Shown: positions 43,038-55,204 of the stretch, one piece after another
How positions within the stretch are numbered: position 1 is the first letter of the stretch
How the letters are laid out: each line of letters opens with the position of its first letter
NCBI GenBank assembly: GCA_963281255.1
Contig: OY725501.1
Coordinates: forward strand, 1,589,674 to 1,653,673
Direction of reading: 5' to 3'
DNA: 64,000 nucleotides
DNA from: Aphrocallistes beatrix
Lineage: Eukaryota > Porifera > Hexactinellida > Sceptrulophora > Aphrocallistidae
Position numbers and translations under genes: made by a program
Notes under the pieces: model-generated
Databases searched by the model: none
What the model saw: only the letters and a program-made list of their open reading frames with translations
What the model was told of the DNA's origin: nothing

Positions 43038-46000
43038 GGTTGGTGTTTCCTTCCAGAACTAACTTTTAAAGTTTTCATTATTTTCTTCTGAAATATTTTG
43101 TGGAAACTATTCTCGTTGAGTTATCTGCAAAAATACACTTTTCGGGAGCCCAAGAAGTAAGAGAAAAATTATTTTTTTCCCAAATGACCTAATTTATAGA
43201 GGACATTCAAGGAAACTTCAATGCCTTATGCCTCTTTTACTCAATTATTCTTACACAAAATGGTTGAATAAAGAAAATAATAGGAATAGAATTTTCAATT
43301 TTAAGGATACCGCCCTCGAAAAATCTGTCCTGGCGTAAAAAAAAACTGCAAAATGTTTTATTACTAATTTCATTGTATTACTGATCGGTCTACCATCTGA
43401 TAGCACTATTTGGACGGTACTTTTTTATATTTTTTGCGAAATAACCCCCTAAAGTTTAGCGTTAATAAAAATTGAAAAATTATTAGTGGATTTTAACTCA
43501 TTTACCAATTAGTTTTTAACTTATTTGATATTTTTTTAATGATATGAACCTTAACATTGTATTAGCACCTTTGGAGATTATAAAACACAAAGATTTAAAA
43601 GAATGGGCAAATAAAATCCAAACAAAATAGCTCTATAAGGGAGTTCATTTATATAATCCTCGGGAAATCGCGAGTTTGATCTCAGATATTTAGCGATCAC
43701 TGGGTCAGAAATAAAATTCTGATCGTTTCAAAAAAAAATTTGTTCGGATCCGACCATTTTTTCTTGAGATATCGCTTATTATAGGTAAAGTTCGGCCATA
43801 ATATCCCTCTAAGGTCCCGGAAGAGGCTGATGTCATATCTTAAAAACTATTGTAGAAATATAGTATATTATATCCTTAAATAAAAGGATATATGTGAAAA
43901 TATATAGGTTCCTCGAACATTCCTTTGTCAAAAAATAAATAATTCTCGACTTATCATTGATTTAATTGTAATACAAATTCTATGGAGAACTTTGAATCTA
44001 TTTGAAAATGGCGAATCTAATCATTAAATATGTGTCCAAATTTAGCTATCATGCTAAATAGTGAATACAATTGCCGTTAATAATATGTACAGAAAAATTG
44101 GAGAACTTTTGATAATTATTTTGAAAGTTCTGGCCTTGGACCTCGCAGATTCGGTCAAAAACCCCCATTTAGGGTCCAAAAAGAGATATCTCTCTATCTT
44201 TGTAAATACAAGTCCAAATTCTTAGTTCTCACTTCCTAATATACTTTTTACGAGTGTACATATATGATTCTTTGATATTAATTGAACTATACCCTATGGA
44301 ATGTTAAGTTTTAAATTTTTGTCACATGATGACGTAGCATTTTTCGAAAATCCTAACTTCGAAACTAAACGTCGTAGACTTTCGCTCTAACTTCCTAATA
44401 TACTTTTTGGAAGCTTTTTATTCATTCTAAACTGATAGATTATACTTCGCAGTGCCAGGAATATGAAATATTATCTACAATTATCTCAAAATATTCAGAG
44501 TTAGGGGCCTCAAGGAAATTTGTAGATTTTCAGGCTACTTTTGCTATTTTTGGTAAATATTTTGCTTTAATATACCTAATCAGCAGTATGGATGTGAATA
44601 AATGTCTGTGGATGCTTATGTGCATTATTAATAACTCATTTTACATTCTTCTTAACACCTAAACTTAAAATCTCTATATCTCGGGACTTTAAAATTTCAA
44701 AATTGACCGTCTTTACAGAATTATTTCTCAAATTTGGTTTGAGATAGAAGTTTGAAAATTTCAAGAGTTGTTTCATATCATTAGGCGATGAACGTAGGAC
44801 CACCATTTTTTGGATATATTCTAACTCAGTGATTTTATTCATGATTTCCCCAAAAAAACAGACATTTTTGGCCCTTTTTTGGCCCTTTTTTTTCGGACAC
44901 CGATAAAATTTACAATATTTGTCATTTTAACTTTCTTCTGGTCCTATGAAGTTGCAAATATGGTAGACTATCTATGATTCGATTTTGGAAGCGTTTGATT
45001 CCTTGGTATGTCCTAAACAATTCATTGAGTGCCTAAATTTCTACCATTAAGATGTGCTAGCGGAAAATTAAAAATACAGACTTTGAGACACTGTATCTCA
45101 AAATCTAGAAATGAGAATTAAAAACGGTTTGGAATATGCCAGTATTTCTTGATGGAGATACCTCCCCACGCTTAACATCTCTTATAGCTCTACTTTCATC
45201 GTATGCTGTAATGCAAATCATGTTTTTTCGAGGGCGGTATCCTTAACCTAAATAATTTTTTCTTTCAAATTACGTTTATACAAAATTTAGAGGCAGATTT
45301 TCGAAAGGAAAAATATTTTAACTTTTTTCTAAAGTAGAATATCGAAAATCTATCTCTATCATTTTGTTCTACGTGACGAGATCTTTCCAAAACAATCGAG
45401 TTTTTTACTCTATGACTTTTGTAACTAGAGATTCCTCCGTTGTAAAATTGATTTTTTTGAGTGTTAAAAACATGCTACAAAGCAATTTTCTTCGGAAAGG
45501 CTTGATTTCCATTTGTTTTTACGGAATTCTGATAATATATAACATCAAAACATCTTCAATCAACAACTTATTGTAGTACTTAACTTCAAAATATGGCATA
45601 TCAAATATTTTCACATCATGACACCTTCAAAAGTGTGAAAAAGTTGACAGTTATCACTGGGGGCCCAAAAATAATCATGTTCGATAGTTTCCGCCGAAAT
45701 CCCATACCTATAACTTTATTTGACTATGCCAGGTCGTTATTTTAATACTGAGTTCGTACTCAGCACTAAATTTCCAGCAATTTGATATATATATTGACCA
45801 TATTTGGAAATATTTTTGGTTGCCTTTCCTAGCAACGGTCAGGAATGTTAAAAAATTCCTGGCCGTTGCTAGGCACGGTCAAACAAAAATGTTTCCAAAT
45901 ATGGTCAATATATATATCAAATTGCTGGAAATCCAGTGCTGAGCATGAATTCAGCATTAAAAAGATGATCTGGCACTGTTTAAAGAAGTTAGAGTTGTGG

Positions 46001-46197
46001 GACATTTCGCATTTAAAATGTGTCGTTTTTAGAGCGACACCAGGTGATACAAGTGGCTCAAAGTGGCGAAATATTGGGGCTGGAGTTATAAAAATCGGGA
46101 TTATTGTTTAGAACCCCTATAAGGATCTAAAAATGATAAAAAAGCAATTCGGGCACATTTTTAATAAAAAACAAGTTTCGCATGGGAAACACCAACC
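43038..46197. mobile_element. Family C element (1.2 kb) with a family B element inside
   Basis: Exact GGTTGGTGTTTCC ends with TTAA at 43034-43037 and 46198-46201. Interior includes a self-complementary 'cctagcaacggtcaggaatg...ttcctggccgttgctagg' hairpin at 45829-45875. Family B sits at 43315-45242, leaving about 1.23 kb of family C. Confidence 0.8.
43315..45242. mobile_element. Family B element, 1928 bp, in family C
   Basis: Ends GGATACCGCCCTCGAAAAA and complement, TTAA at 43311-43314 and 45243-45246. The sibling family C copy at 48230-48250 keeps the empty site 'gggttaaaattg' with one TTAA. Nearly the reverse complement of 52910-55204, so the two copies are recent relatives. Confidence 0.9.
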
Positions 46198-46797
46198 TTA
46201 AATGATAATATAAATTATTCGTCTAAATTCAATAGTTTACGAGTTATTAGACAGTTTATCATATTGGTCACATTTGGTAATTTGTCGAATATCTCGTAAT
46301 CCGTTGAATTTAGATGAATTATATTATTGCTAAATAGGAAGTAGTCTATTCGCTATCAAATGGAATTATATTTGAATGTCTAGCTCTCGCGGTTTTCAAG
46401 ACATGACCCCAACTGACTAAAACACGTTTCCATAGCAATACTGGAATGAGCAACATTCCATGAAAAAATTCCAAATTTTCTGTATTAACCAATTCACATG
46501 TCAGTTCTAAGCAAATAATCTTATAATAAAAACACTTAGAAGTGCCCTTAAACGGCCTCTGAAAATCACTAAATTTGTCACATATAACCTATTGCGCAAT
46601 CATATGGTGACTAATATTAATTTTAACAATGGATATTGGTACTTTGACACCATATTTATACATGCTTGTAATACATTCCTAAGCTCTATTGCGCTTTAAG
46701 GAAACTCATCTATTAGTTCAACCATCTTCCACCGCATCCCTAGCCCCAAATCCGCAAGTTACTGTGAGGCCTTATATACAGTAGGCTATGGCCAACC

Positions 46798-46923
46798 TTA
46801 AATGCACGTGAAATAATGAACTGTACTAATATTTTGTCCAGGCAGTGTACTATATATGTTAACTCATAGCATACTAATACACTAAGGCAATGGCGCAGAG
46901 CTTTTTTCTGGATCATGGATTGG
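46798..46923. other. Short spacer between family D and family B
   Basis: Contains '...ttttgtccaggcagtgta', the right end of a CACTGCCTGAAC-family element, at about 46834-46852. The rest is unassigned. Confidence 0.4.
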
Positions 46924-47116
46924 TTAAGGATACCGCCCTCGAAAAACCTTGCCTGACGTAAAAAAATGGCAGAATTTTTTATTGATAATTCCATTGTATT
47001 ACTGAGCGGTCTACCATATGATAGCACTAGTTGGACGGTATTTATTTTGATTTTTATGAGTTAACCCCCCTAAAGTTCAGCGTTACTAAAAAATGGAAAG
47101 TTATTGGAGATTTGAC

Positions 47117-47412
47117 TCATTTACCAATTAATTTTTAATTTTTTGATAATTTTTTAATGATATGGACCTTAAGGTTGGTGTTTCCCATGGGACAATTGTT
47201 TTTACCAAAAATGTGCCCAAATTGCTTTTTTATCATTTTTAGATGCTTATAGGAGTTCTAAACATTTATTCCGACTCATTTACCAATTTTTTAATGATAT
47301 GGACCTTAAGGTTGGTGTTTCCCATGGGACAATTGTTTTTACCAAAAATGTGCCCAAATTGCTTTTTTATCATTTTTAGATGCTTATAGGAGTTCTAAAC
47401 ATTTATTCCGAT
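47117..47412. repeat. Tandem duplication across a family B/family C junction
   Basis: 'ctcatttaccaatt...tttaatgatatggaccttaaggttggtg...catttattccga' occurs twice in a row (about 47117-47274 and 47275-47412). The first unit has an extra ~25 bp. Because the unit spans the TTAA junction, the duplication happened after insertion. Confidence 0.85.
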
Positions 47413-48505
47413 TTTTATAACTCCAGCCCCAATATTTCGCCACTTGTATCACCTGGTAAAAACGACACATTTTAAATGCAAAATGTCCCACAGCTATAAC
47501 TTCTTTTAACAGTGCCAGATCATCTTTTTAATGCTGAATTCATGCTCAGCATTAGATTTCCAGGAATTTGTTATATATATTGACCATATTTGGAAACATT
47601 TTTGTTTGACCGTGCCTAGCAACTTCCAGGAAATTTTTCACATTCCTTACCGTTGCTAGGAAAAGGCAACCAAAATATTCTCTAAATATGGTCAGTATAT
47701 ATATCAAATTGCTGGAAATTGCTGAGCACGAATTCAGTAGTAAATAACGACCTGGCATAGTCAAATAAAGTTATAGATATGGGATTTCGGCGGATACTAT
47801 TGGACATGGTCATTTTAGGTCCCCAGTCATAACTGACAACTTTTTCACACTTCTGAAGGTGTCATGATGTAAAAATATTTGATGTGCCATATTTTGAAGT
47901 TAAGTACTACTATAAGTTGTTGATTTAAGATGTTTGGATGTTATTTAATACTAGGATACAGTGAAAACTAATGGAAATCAAGCCTTTCCGAAGAAAATTG
48001 CTTTGTAACCTGTTTTTAGCACTTAAAAAAAACAATTTTACAAAGGAGGGATCTTTAGTTACTAAGGTCGTAGAGTAAAAAACTCGGACGGTTTTGGAAA
48101 GATCTCGTCACGTAGAACAAAATGATAGTGACAGATTTTCGATATTCTACTTTAGAAAAACGTTAAAATATTTTTCCTTACGAAAATCTGCTTCAAATAT
48201 TGTAGCAACGAAATTGGAAAGAAAAAATTAATTGGGTTAAAATTGAAAATTCAATTCCTATCAATTTCTTTATTCAACCATTTAATGCAAGAATAATTGA
48301 GGAAAAGAGGCATAAGCCATTGAAGTTTCCTTGAATGTCCTCTATAAATTAGGCGATTTTGGAAAAAACAAATTTTTCTTGTTTCTTGAGCTCCCGAAAA
48401 GTGTGTTATTGCAGATGACTAACTCATCAAGAACAGTTTCCACAAAAAATTTCAGGAGAAAATAATTATAACTTTTTGAGTTAGTTCTGGAAGGAAACAC
48501 CAACC
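47173..48505. mobile_element. Family C element inserted in family B
   Basis: Ends GGTTGGTGTTTCCCATGGG and ...GGAAACACCAACC. Flanks are TTAA (47169-47172) and TCAA (48506-48509), against a single TTAA in sibling family B copies ('gaaccttaacattg' near 43556). About 1.2 kb without the duplicated part. Confidence 0.85.
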
Positions 48506-48684
48506 TCAACATTGTTTTGGCACCTTTGGAGTTATATATAACACAAAGATTTAGAAGAATGGCCAAATAAAATCCAAACAAAATAGCTCTATAAAGGAGT
48601 TCATTTATATAATGCTCGGGAAATCGCAAGTTTGATCTCAGATATTTAGCGATCACTGGATCAGAAAAAAATTTGATTGGTTAA

Positions 48685-50289
48685 GGTTGGCCTTTCCTAT
48701 GGGCATTTTGTTTTTTATTAAAAATTTGCCAAAAGTCCTTTTTAACCATTTTAGGATAACTAAAGGGGTTCTAAACAATAATTTTGATTTTTAGAATTTC
48801 AATCCAAATATTTCGCCACTTAGAGCCACTTGTATCACCTGGTGTCGCCTATAAAAGGACACATTTTGACTCATATCCATAACTTCTTTGAACCATGTCA
48901 GATCATCATTTTAATGCTAAATTCGTGCTCAGCACTAAATTTCCAGCAATTTGAAATATATATTGGACATATTTGGAGAAATTCCTTGGCTGCGGGTTCC
49001 TAACAACGGCCAGGAATGTGAAAAAATTTCTGGTCGTTGCTATGCACGGACATCCAAAAACTTCTCCAAATATGGTCAATATATATATCAAATTGCTAGA
49101 AATTTAGTGCTGAGCACGAATTTAGTATTAAAATGATGATCTGACATGGTTCGAAGAAGTTATTGATCTCTAATTCCGGTGGACACTATCGAATGTGGTT
49201 ATTTTTGGGTGGCCAGTCAGTAATTACCATTTTTTCCCACTTTTGATGGAGTAAAATTTGATATACCATATTTTGAAGTTAAGTAGTGCTATAAGTTGTC
49301 GAATAAGGATATTTGCATGTTATTTAATATTCCAAAACAGTTAAAACTAATGGAAATTGAGGGACATATATAAATATTTTCTAAATCCTATTTTCTGAGA
49401 CTTTTTTTTCAGCAATTATAAAGGTGATAACTTTTTGTAAATTAAACATAGGGACGAAAACTTAACGGTTTCTGATAGATCTCGAAGAGTAGAACATAAT
49501 GAACAGACAGAATTTTGATTATACAAATAAAAAGAGATTTAAGAAAAAAATAGTGTCAAAATTACAAAAAATAAAATTCCTCGGGTGTTTTGGTGTGAAT
49601 TTTTAACAATTTTCAAAATTTCAAAAAACTGTCTGTTCTTTAGTTAGATCATCGATTTATGAATGAATTTGAAAAGTTTCTAATGGATTGTAAGCATATT
49701 GTTCCCGATTTCTTACTTGTAAAATGACCAAATTTTTTAAAAAATTTTTTTATCTCTTTAATTACAGTGGATATCGGTTATAAGAACACCGGTTATAAGA
49801 ACATGTCGGTTATAAGAACCATTTATTTGGGAACGGATTCTTTTCTATTCATTACTATTTAAACAGAACCGGTTATAAGAACATATAATATCGGTTATAA
49901 GAACATTCTATCAATAATTTCTAGAACTATTAGGTGTCAAGTGCTCATTTTTTCATTCATACACAACCAATTTTGTAATTTCTGACATGTTCTTATAACC
50001 GATGTTCTTATAAACAATAAAAGGAGCAAAATATGTTCTTATAACCGACATATCTGACCTCTTATTTCGGTTATAAGAACATGTTCTTATAACCGAAATA
50101 CTGTTATAAGAACATATCGGTTATAAGAACATTTTTTCGACTCCCAACGATGTTCTTATAACCGGTTTCCACTGTACTTCAATTATTAATGCAGTTTTGC
50201 AGATAACTCTGCGAATCAAATCTGCACTGAAAAAATTAAATGAATCGGTTGAAAAAGTCAAAAGTTAGCTATTATAGGAAATGCCAACC
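48685..50289. mobile_element. Family C element inserted in family B, with a nested repeat element
   Basis: GGTTGGCCTTTCCTATGGGC... to ...TAGGAAATGCCAACC, TTAA at 48681-48684 and 50290-50293. This long subfamily differs from the GGTTGGTGTTTCC type. It contains the 410-bp TA-flanked element at 49765-50174. Confidence 0.85.
49765..50174 (+). mobile_element. TA-flanked miniature element built of GGTTATAAGAACA repeats
   Basis: Ends CAGTGGATATCGGTTATAAG and ...TTATAACCGGTTTCCACTG, TA at 49763-49764 and 50175-50176. I count 13 copies of the 13-mer GGTTATAAGAACA (or a one-base variant), in both orientations. The empty site is visible in the family C copy at 39500-39530. Confidence 0.9.
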
Positions 50290-51070
50290 TTAAAAAAAAA
50301 AATTTGTTTGGATCCGCCCATTTGTTCTTGAGATATCGCTTATTATAGGTAAAGTTCGGGCATAATATCTCTCTATGGTTCCAAAAGAGGCCGATGTCAT
50401 ATCTTAAAAACTATTGAAGATATATAATCTATTATATTCTTAAATAAAAGGATATATGCGAAAATATATACGTTCCTCAAACATTCCTTTGTGAAAAATA
50501 AATTAATTCTCGACTTATCATTGATTTAATTGTAATACAAATTCTATGGAGAACTTTGAACATATTAGAAAATGGCGAATCTAATCATTAAATATGTATT
50601 CAAATGTGTCTATTATGCTAAATAATGAATACAATTGTCGTTAATAATGTATACAGAAAAATTGGAGTACTTTTGATAATTATTTTGAAAGTTCTGGCCT
50701 TGGTCAAACTCGCAGATTCGGTCAAAAACCCCATTTAGGGTCCAAAAAGAGATATCTCTATCTCTGTAAATATAAGCCCAAATTCTTAGTTATCACTTCC
50801 TAATATACTTTTTATGAGTGCACATATATGATTCAATGATAATAATTGCACTATATCCTATGGAATGTAAGTTTTAGATTTTTGTCATATGATGACGCAT
50901 TTTTCGAAATTCCTAATTTAGAAATTAAAAGTCGTAGACTTTCGCTCTAACTTCCTAATATACTTTTTGGAAACTCTTTATTCATTCTAAACTGATAGAT
51001 TATACTACGTAGTGCTAGGAATATGAATTATTATTTATAATTATCTCAAAATAATCGGGGTTAGTATATA

Positions 51071-51463
51071 CAGTGGAAACCGGTTATAAGAACATCGTTG
51101 GGAGTCGAAAAAATGTTCTTATAACAGTATTTCGGTTATAAGAACATGTTCTTATAACCGAAATAAGAGGTCAGATATGTCGGTTATAAGAACATATTTT
51201 GCTCCTTTTATTGTTTATAAGAACATCGGTTATAAGAACATGTCAGAAATTACAAAATTGGTTGTGTATGAATGAAAAAATGAGCACTTGACACCTAATA
51301 GTTCTAGAAATTATTGATAGAATGTTCTTATAACCGATATTATATGTTCTTATAACCGGTTCTGTTTAAATAGTAATGAATAGAAAAGAATCCGTTCCCA
51401 AATAAATGGTTCTTATAACCGACATGTTCTTATAACCGGTGTTCTTATAACCGATATCCACTG
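51071..51463 (-). mobile_element. Second GGTTATAAGAACA element, opposite orientation
   Basis: Nearly the reverse complement of 49765-50174, TA at 51069-51070 and 51464-51465. Inserted directly in family B. The two copies form an almost perfect inverted pair about 900 bp apart. Confidence 0.9.
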
Positions 51464-51577
51464 TACCCAAATCAGCAGAATAAATGCGAATAAATGTCTG
51501 TGAATGCTTTTGTTCATTATTAATAACTCATTTTACATTCTTCTTAACATCCAATCTTAAAATCTCTATATCTCGGG

Positions 51578-51895
51578 CAGTGTATCTTTTAAGGATTGAA
51601 AAAATATTTTTGTTCTTTTTGGGATTAAAAAAATAATCCCCGGAATAAAAAAAATATATTATATTGGATTTTTATTAATATAAATTCAGAATTTTGAAAC
51701 GTTATTGTACTCGAAGCCATCTGAAACTCCCAATATTGGCTAGGAATGTAAAATTTATCTTACTTCGAACACAATCATGTAATAATACGCTAATACAAAA
51801 TATCCAACCATTTCTTAGTCATATAAAAAATTTATATTATAATCCAAATTCTAGAAAAAAAAAAATCAGAAAAAAATTGCTTATAAGATAGCCTG
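51578..51895. mobile_element. hAT-type element, 318 bp
   Basis: Ends CAGTGTATCTTTTAAGG and ...CTTATAAGATAGCCTG, 8-bp flanks ATCTCGGG (51570-51577) and ATCTCGAG (51896-51903). Sibling family B copies read straight through 'tatctcgggactttaaa'. The 65-codon frame inside has no recognisable motif. Confidence 0.7.
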
Positions 51896-52455
51896 ATCTC
51901 GAGACTTTAAATTTCAAAATTGACCGTCTTTACAGAATTTTAACTCAAAATTGGTTTGAGATAGAGGTTTGAAAATTTCAAAAGTTGTTCCATATTATTA
52001 GGCGATGAACGTACGACTACTTTATTTTCGATATCTTTTTAACTTGGTGATTTTATTCATGATTTCACGCAAAAAACAGACATTTTTCGCCGTTTTCAGG
52101 CCCTTTTTTCAGACATCGATAAATTTCCTTTTTTTGTCATTTTAACTTTCTTTTGGTCCTATGAAGTTGTAAATATTGTAAACTATCTATGATTCGATTT
52201 AGGAAGCATTTGATTCCTTGGTAGGTCCTAAACTATTCCTTGCCGGATTTCTACTATTAAGATGTGCTAGCGAAAAACGAAAAAAACAGACTTTGAGCAC
52301 TGTATCTCAAAAACTAGAAATGAGAATCAAAAACGGTTTGGAATGTGTAAGTATTTCTTGACGGAGATACCTGCCCACGCTTAACATCTCTTATAGCTCT
52401 ACTTTCATCGTATGCTGTAAGCGAAATCATGTTTTTTCGTGGGCGGTATCCTTAA

Positions 52456-52623
52456 ACGAGCTCAGTGAATTTTTCTAAAAATGGTTAGATTATGGTCGTA
52501 TATAAATAAGTTCGTATATTATATAACAATGATCTTTTTCATTAATACTACATAGATTTTCTTCAAAATGGTTCGAGGATGACACTACAGAATTTGTGGT
52601 TAAATTAATTTTAAGCAACCATA
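52456..52623. other. Spacer, nothing recognised
   Basis: Unique-looking AT-rich DNA between family B and family A. Confidence 0.3.
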
Positions 52624-52909
52624 TCCTTATGATTAAAACTCGATTAATGTATATGTATATATATATATGTATATATCTCTGTAACGAATTGATTGAACAA
52701 ACTGCCGGTCATAGAAAGCTGATTTTTGGCATGTTTGGGGTCTTTTGGCTATGGCTCCACTTAGTTCTGAGCTCAAACGAAAATAACGACTCATCATGGA
52801 ATTATGACGTCATTGTCACCTTTTTATAATTAGAAATTTCAGGTTTCGACCATAACTCAGCCATTTCAAGTGATAGAAGGCTGAAATTTTAATAGAATGT
52901 GTATATTAA

Positions 52910-55204
52910 GGATACCGCCCTCGAAAAAACATATGATTTGCATTACAGCATACAATGAAAGTAGAGCTATAAGAGATGTTAAGCGTGGGGAGGTATCTCC
53001 ATCAAGAAATACTGGCACATTCCAAACCGTTTTTGATTCTCATTTCTAGATTTTGAGATACAGTGTCTCAAAGTCTTTTTTTTAATTTTTTTAATTTTCC
53101 GCTAGCACATCTTAATGGTAGAAATTTAGGCACTCAATGAATTGTTTAGAACATACCAAGGAATCAAACGCTTCCAAAATCGAATCATAGATAGTCTACC
53201 ATATTTGCAACTTCATAGGACCAGAAGAAAGTTAAAATGACAAATATTGTAAATTTTATCGGTGTCCGAAAAAAAAGGACAAAAAAAGGGCGAAAAATGT
53301 CTGTTTTTTTTTTGAAATCATGAATAAAATCACCGAGTTAGAATATATCCAAAAAATGGTGGTCCTACGTTCATCGCCTAATGATATGAAACAACTCTTG
53401 AGATTTTCAAACTTCTATCTCAAACCAAATTTGAGAAATAATTCTGTAAAGACGGTCAATTTTGAAATTTTAAAGTCCCGAGATATAGAGATTTTAAGTT
53501 TAGGTGTTAAGAAGAATGTAAAATGAGTTATTAATAATGCACATAAGCATCCACAGACATTTATTCACATCCATACTGCTGATTAGGTATATTAAAGCAA
53601 AATATTTACCAAAAATAGCAAAAGTAGCCTGAAAATCTACAAATTTCCTTGAGGCCCCTAACTCTGAATATTTTGAGATAATTGTAGATAATATTTCATA
53701 TTCCTGGCACTGCGAAGTATAATCTATCAGTTTAGAATGAATAAAAAGCTTCCAAAAAGTATATTAGGAAGTTAGAGCGAAAGTCTACGACTTTTAGTTT
53801 CGAAGTTAGGATTTTAGAAAAATGCTACGTCATCATATGACAAAAATTTAAAACTTAACATTCCATAGGGTGTAGTTCAATTATTATCAAAGAATCATAT
53901 ATGTACACTCATAAAAAGTATATTTGGAAGTGAGAACTAAGAATTTGGACTTGTATTTATAAAGATAGAGAGATATCTCTTTTTGGACCCTAAATGGGGG
54001 GTTTTGACCGAATCTGCGAGGTCCAAGGCCAGAACTTTCAAAATAATTATCAAAAGTTCTCCAATTTTTCTGTACATATTATTAACGGCAATTGTATTCA
54101 CTATTTAGCATAATAGCTAAATTTGGACACATATTTAATGATTAGATTCGCCATTTTCTAATGGATTCAAAGTTCTCCATAGAATTTGTATTACAATTAA
54201 ATCAATGATAAGTCGAGAATTATTTATTTTTTGACAAAGGAATGGTCGAGGAACCTATATATTTTCGCATATATCCTTTTATTTAAGGATATAATATATT
54301 ATATATCTACAATAGTTTTTAAGATATGACATCAGCCTCTTTCGGGACCTTAGAGGGATATTATGGCCGAACTTTACCTATAATATGCGATATCTCAAGA
54401 ACAAATGGTCGGATCTGATCAAATCTTTATTTGAAACGATCAGATCGCTAAATATCTGAGATCAAACTTGCGATTTCCCGAGGATTATATAAATGAACTC
54501 CCTTATAGAGCTATTTTGTTTAGATTTTATTTGCCCATTCTTTTAAATTTTTGTGTTTTATAATCTCCAAAGGTTCTAAAACAATGTTAAGGTTCATATC
54601 GTTAAAAAAATATCAAATAAGTTAAAAACTAATTGGTAAATGAGTTATAATCCTCTAAAAATTTTTCAATTTTTATTAACGCTAAACTTTAGGGCAGTGG
54701 TTCTCAACCGGGGTGCCGCGGCACCCTGGGGTGCCATTTGCTTCCTCTAGGGGTGCCGCAGGCCTTACCACACTTACATACTGCTTTATTTTATTTTCTA
54801 TTGATACTATTGTCAATGTTGAATTTGATGATTGTCCTCTGATAATCCTCTGGAATAATTTATTACACAATATTCACAATAATTTCCTAGTTTATTAATT
54901 AGTTATTCTATAATAAAGTCGTAATAATTCAAATCAATCTCCACTTTTACTATCATTTGTTCATTGGCCTGCCCCTAAGTCAAATTAAGGTGTACCGCTG
55001 AAAGGTATAATTTTAGAAAGGGTGCCGCGAGAAGAAAAAGGTTGAGAAACACTGCTTTAGGGGGTTATTTCGCAAAAAATAAAAGAAAATGCCATCCAAA
55101 TAGTGCTATCAGATGGTAGACCGATCAGTAATACGATGAAATTAGCAATAAAACATTTTGCTGTTTTTTTTTACGCCAGTCAAGATTTTTCGAGGGCGGT
55201 ATCC
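52910..55204. mobile_element. Family B element in family A, with a hAT element inside
   Basis: Family B ends with TTAA at 52906-52909 and 55205-55208. After removing the hAT element and its duplication the length is about 1.93 kb, matching 43315-45242. A 68-codon frame at 53320-53526 also exists at 44636-44842, only because the two copies are nearly identical. Confidence 0.9.
54695..55054. mobile_element. hAT miniature element, 360 bp
   Basis: Ends CAGTGGTTCTCAACCGGGG and ...AAGGTTGAGAAACACTG, with exact 8-bp duplications CTTTAGGG at 54687-54694 and 55055-55062. 'ggggtgccgcggcaccc' palindromes near both ends. Confidence 0.9.

Larger units (their letters stand above)
39625..46797. mobile_element. 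Family D element expanded by nested insertions
   Basis: Left arm 39625-39805 (catagcctactgtatataagacc...) and right arm 46202-46797 (ending GGCTATGGCCAACC|TTAA at 46798-46801) are inverted copies of each other. Between them sit family B (39810-41718), a family C part with a Harbinger-like element (41796-42925) and a family C element that itself holds family B (43038-46197). Confidence 0.6.
46928..52451. mobile_element. Family B element expanded to 5.5 kb by four direct insertions
   Basis: TTAA at 46924-46927 and 52452-52455 with family B ends. Family B segments are 46928-47172, 48506-48684, 50290-51070, 51464-51577 and 51896-52451, together about 1.9 kb, the normal length. The gaps are two family C elements, a GGTTATAAGAACA element and a hAT element. 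Confidence 0.85.

Noticed and set aside
49765..50174. Regularly repeated 13-mers that could look like a CRISPR array
   Set aside because: Units occur in both orientations at irregular spacing inside a TA-flanked inverted-repeat element; the window is eukaryotic.
44636..53526. Nearly identical 68-codon frames at 44636-44842 and 53320-53526, possible conserved small protein
   Set aside because: Both lie at the same place in near-identical family B copies; the more diverged copy at 39810-41718 has stops there, so there is no sign of protein-level selection.
54682..54898. Overlapping 61-62-codon frames on both strands
   Set aside because: They cover the end of the hAT miniature element at 54695-55054.
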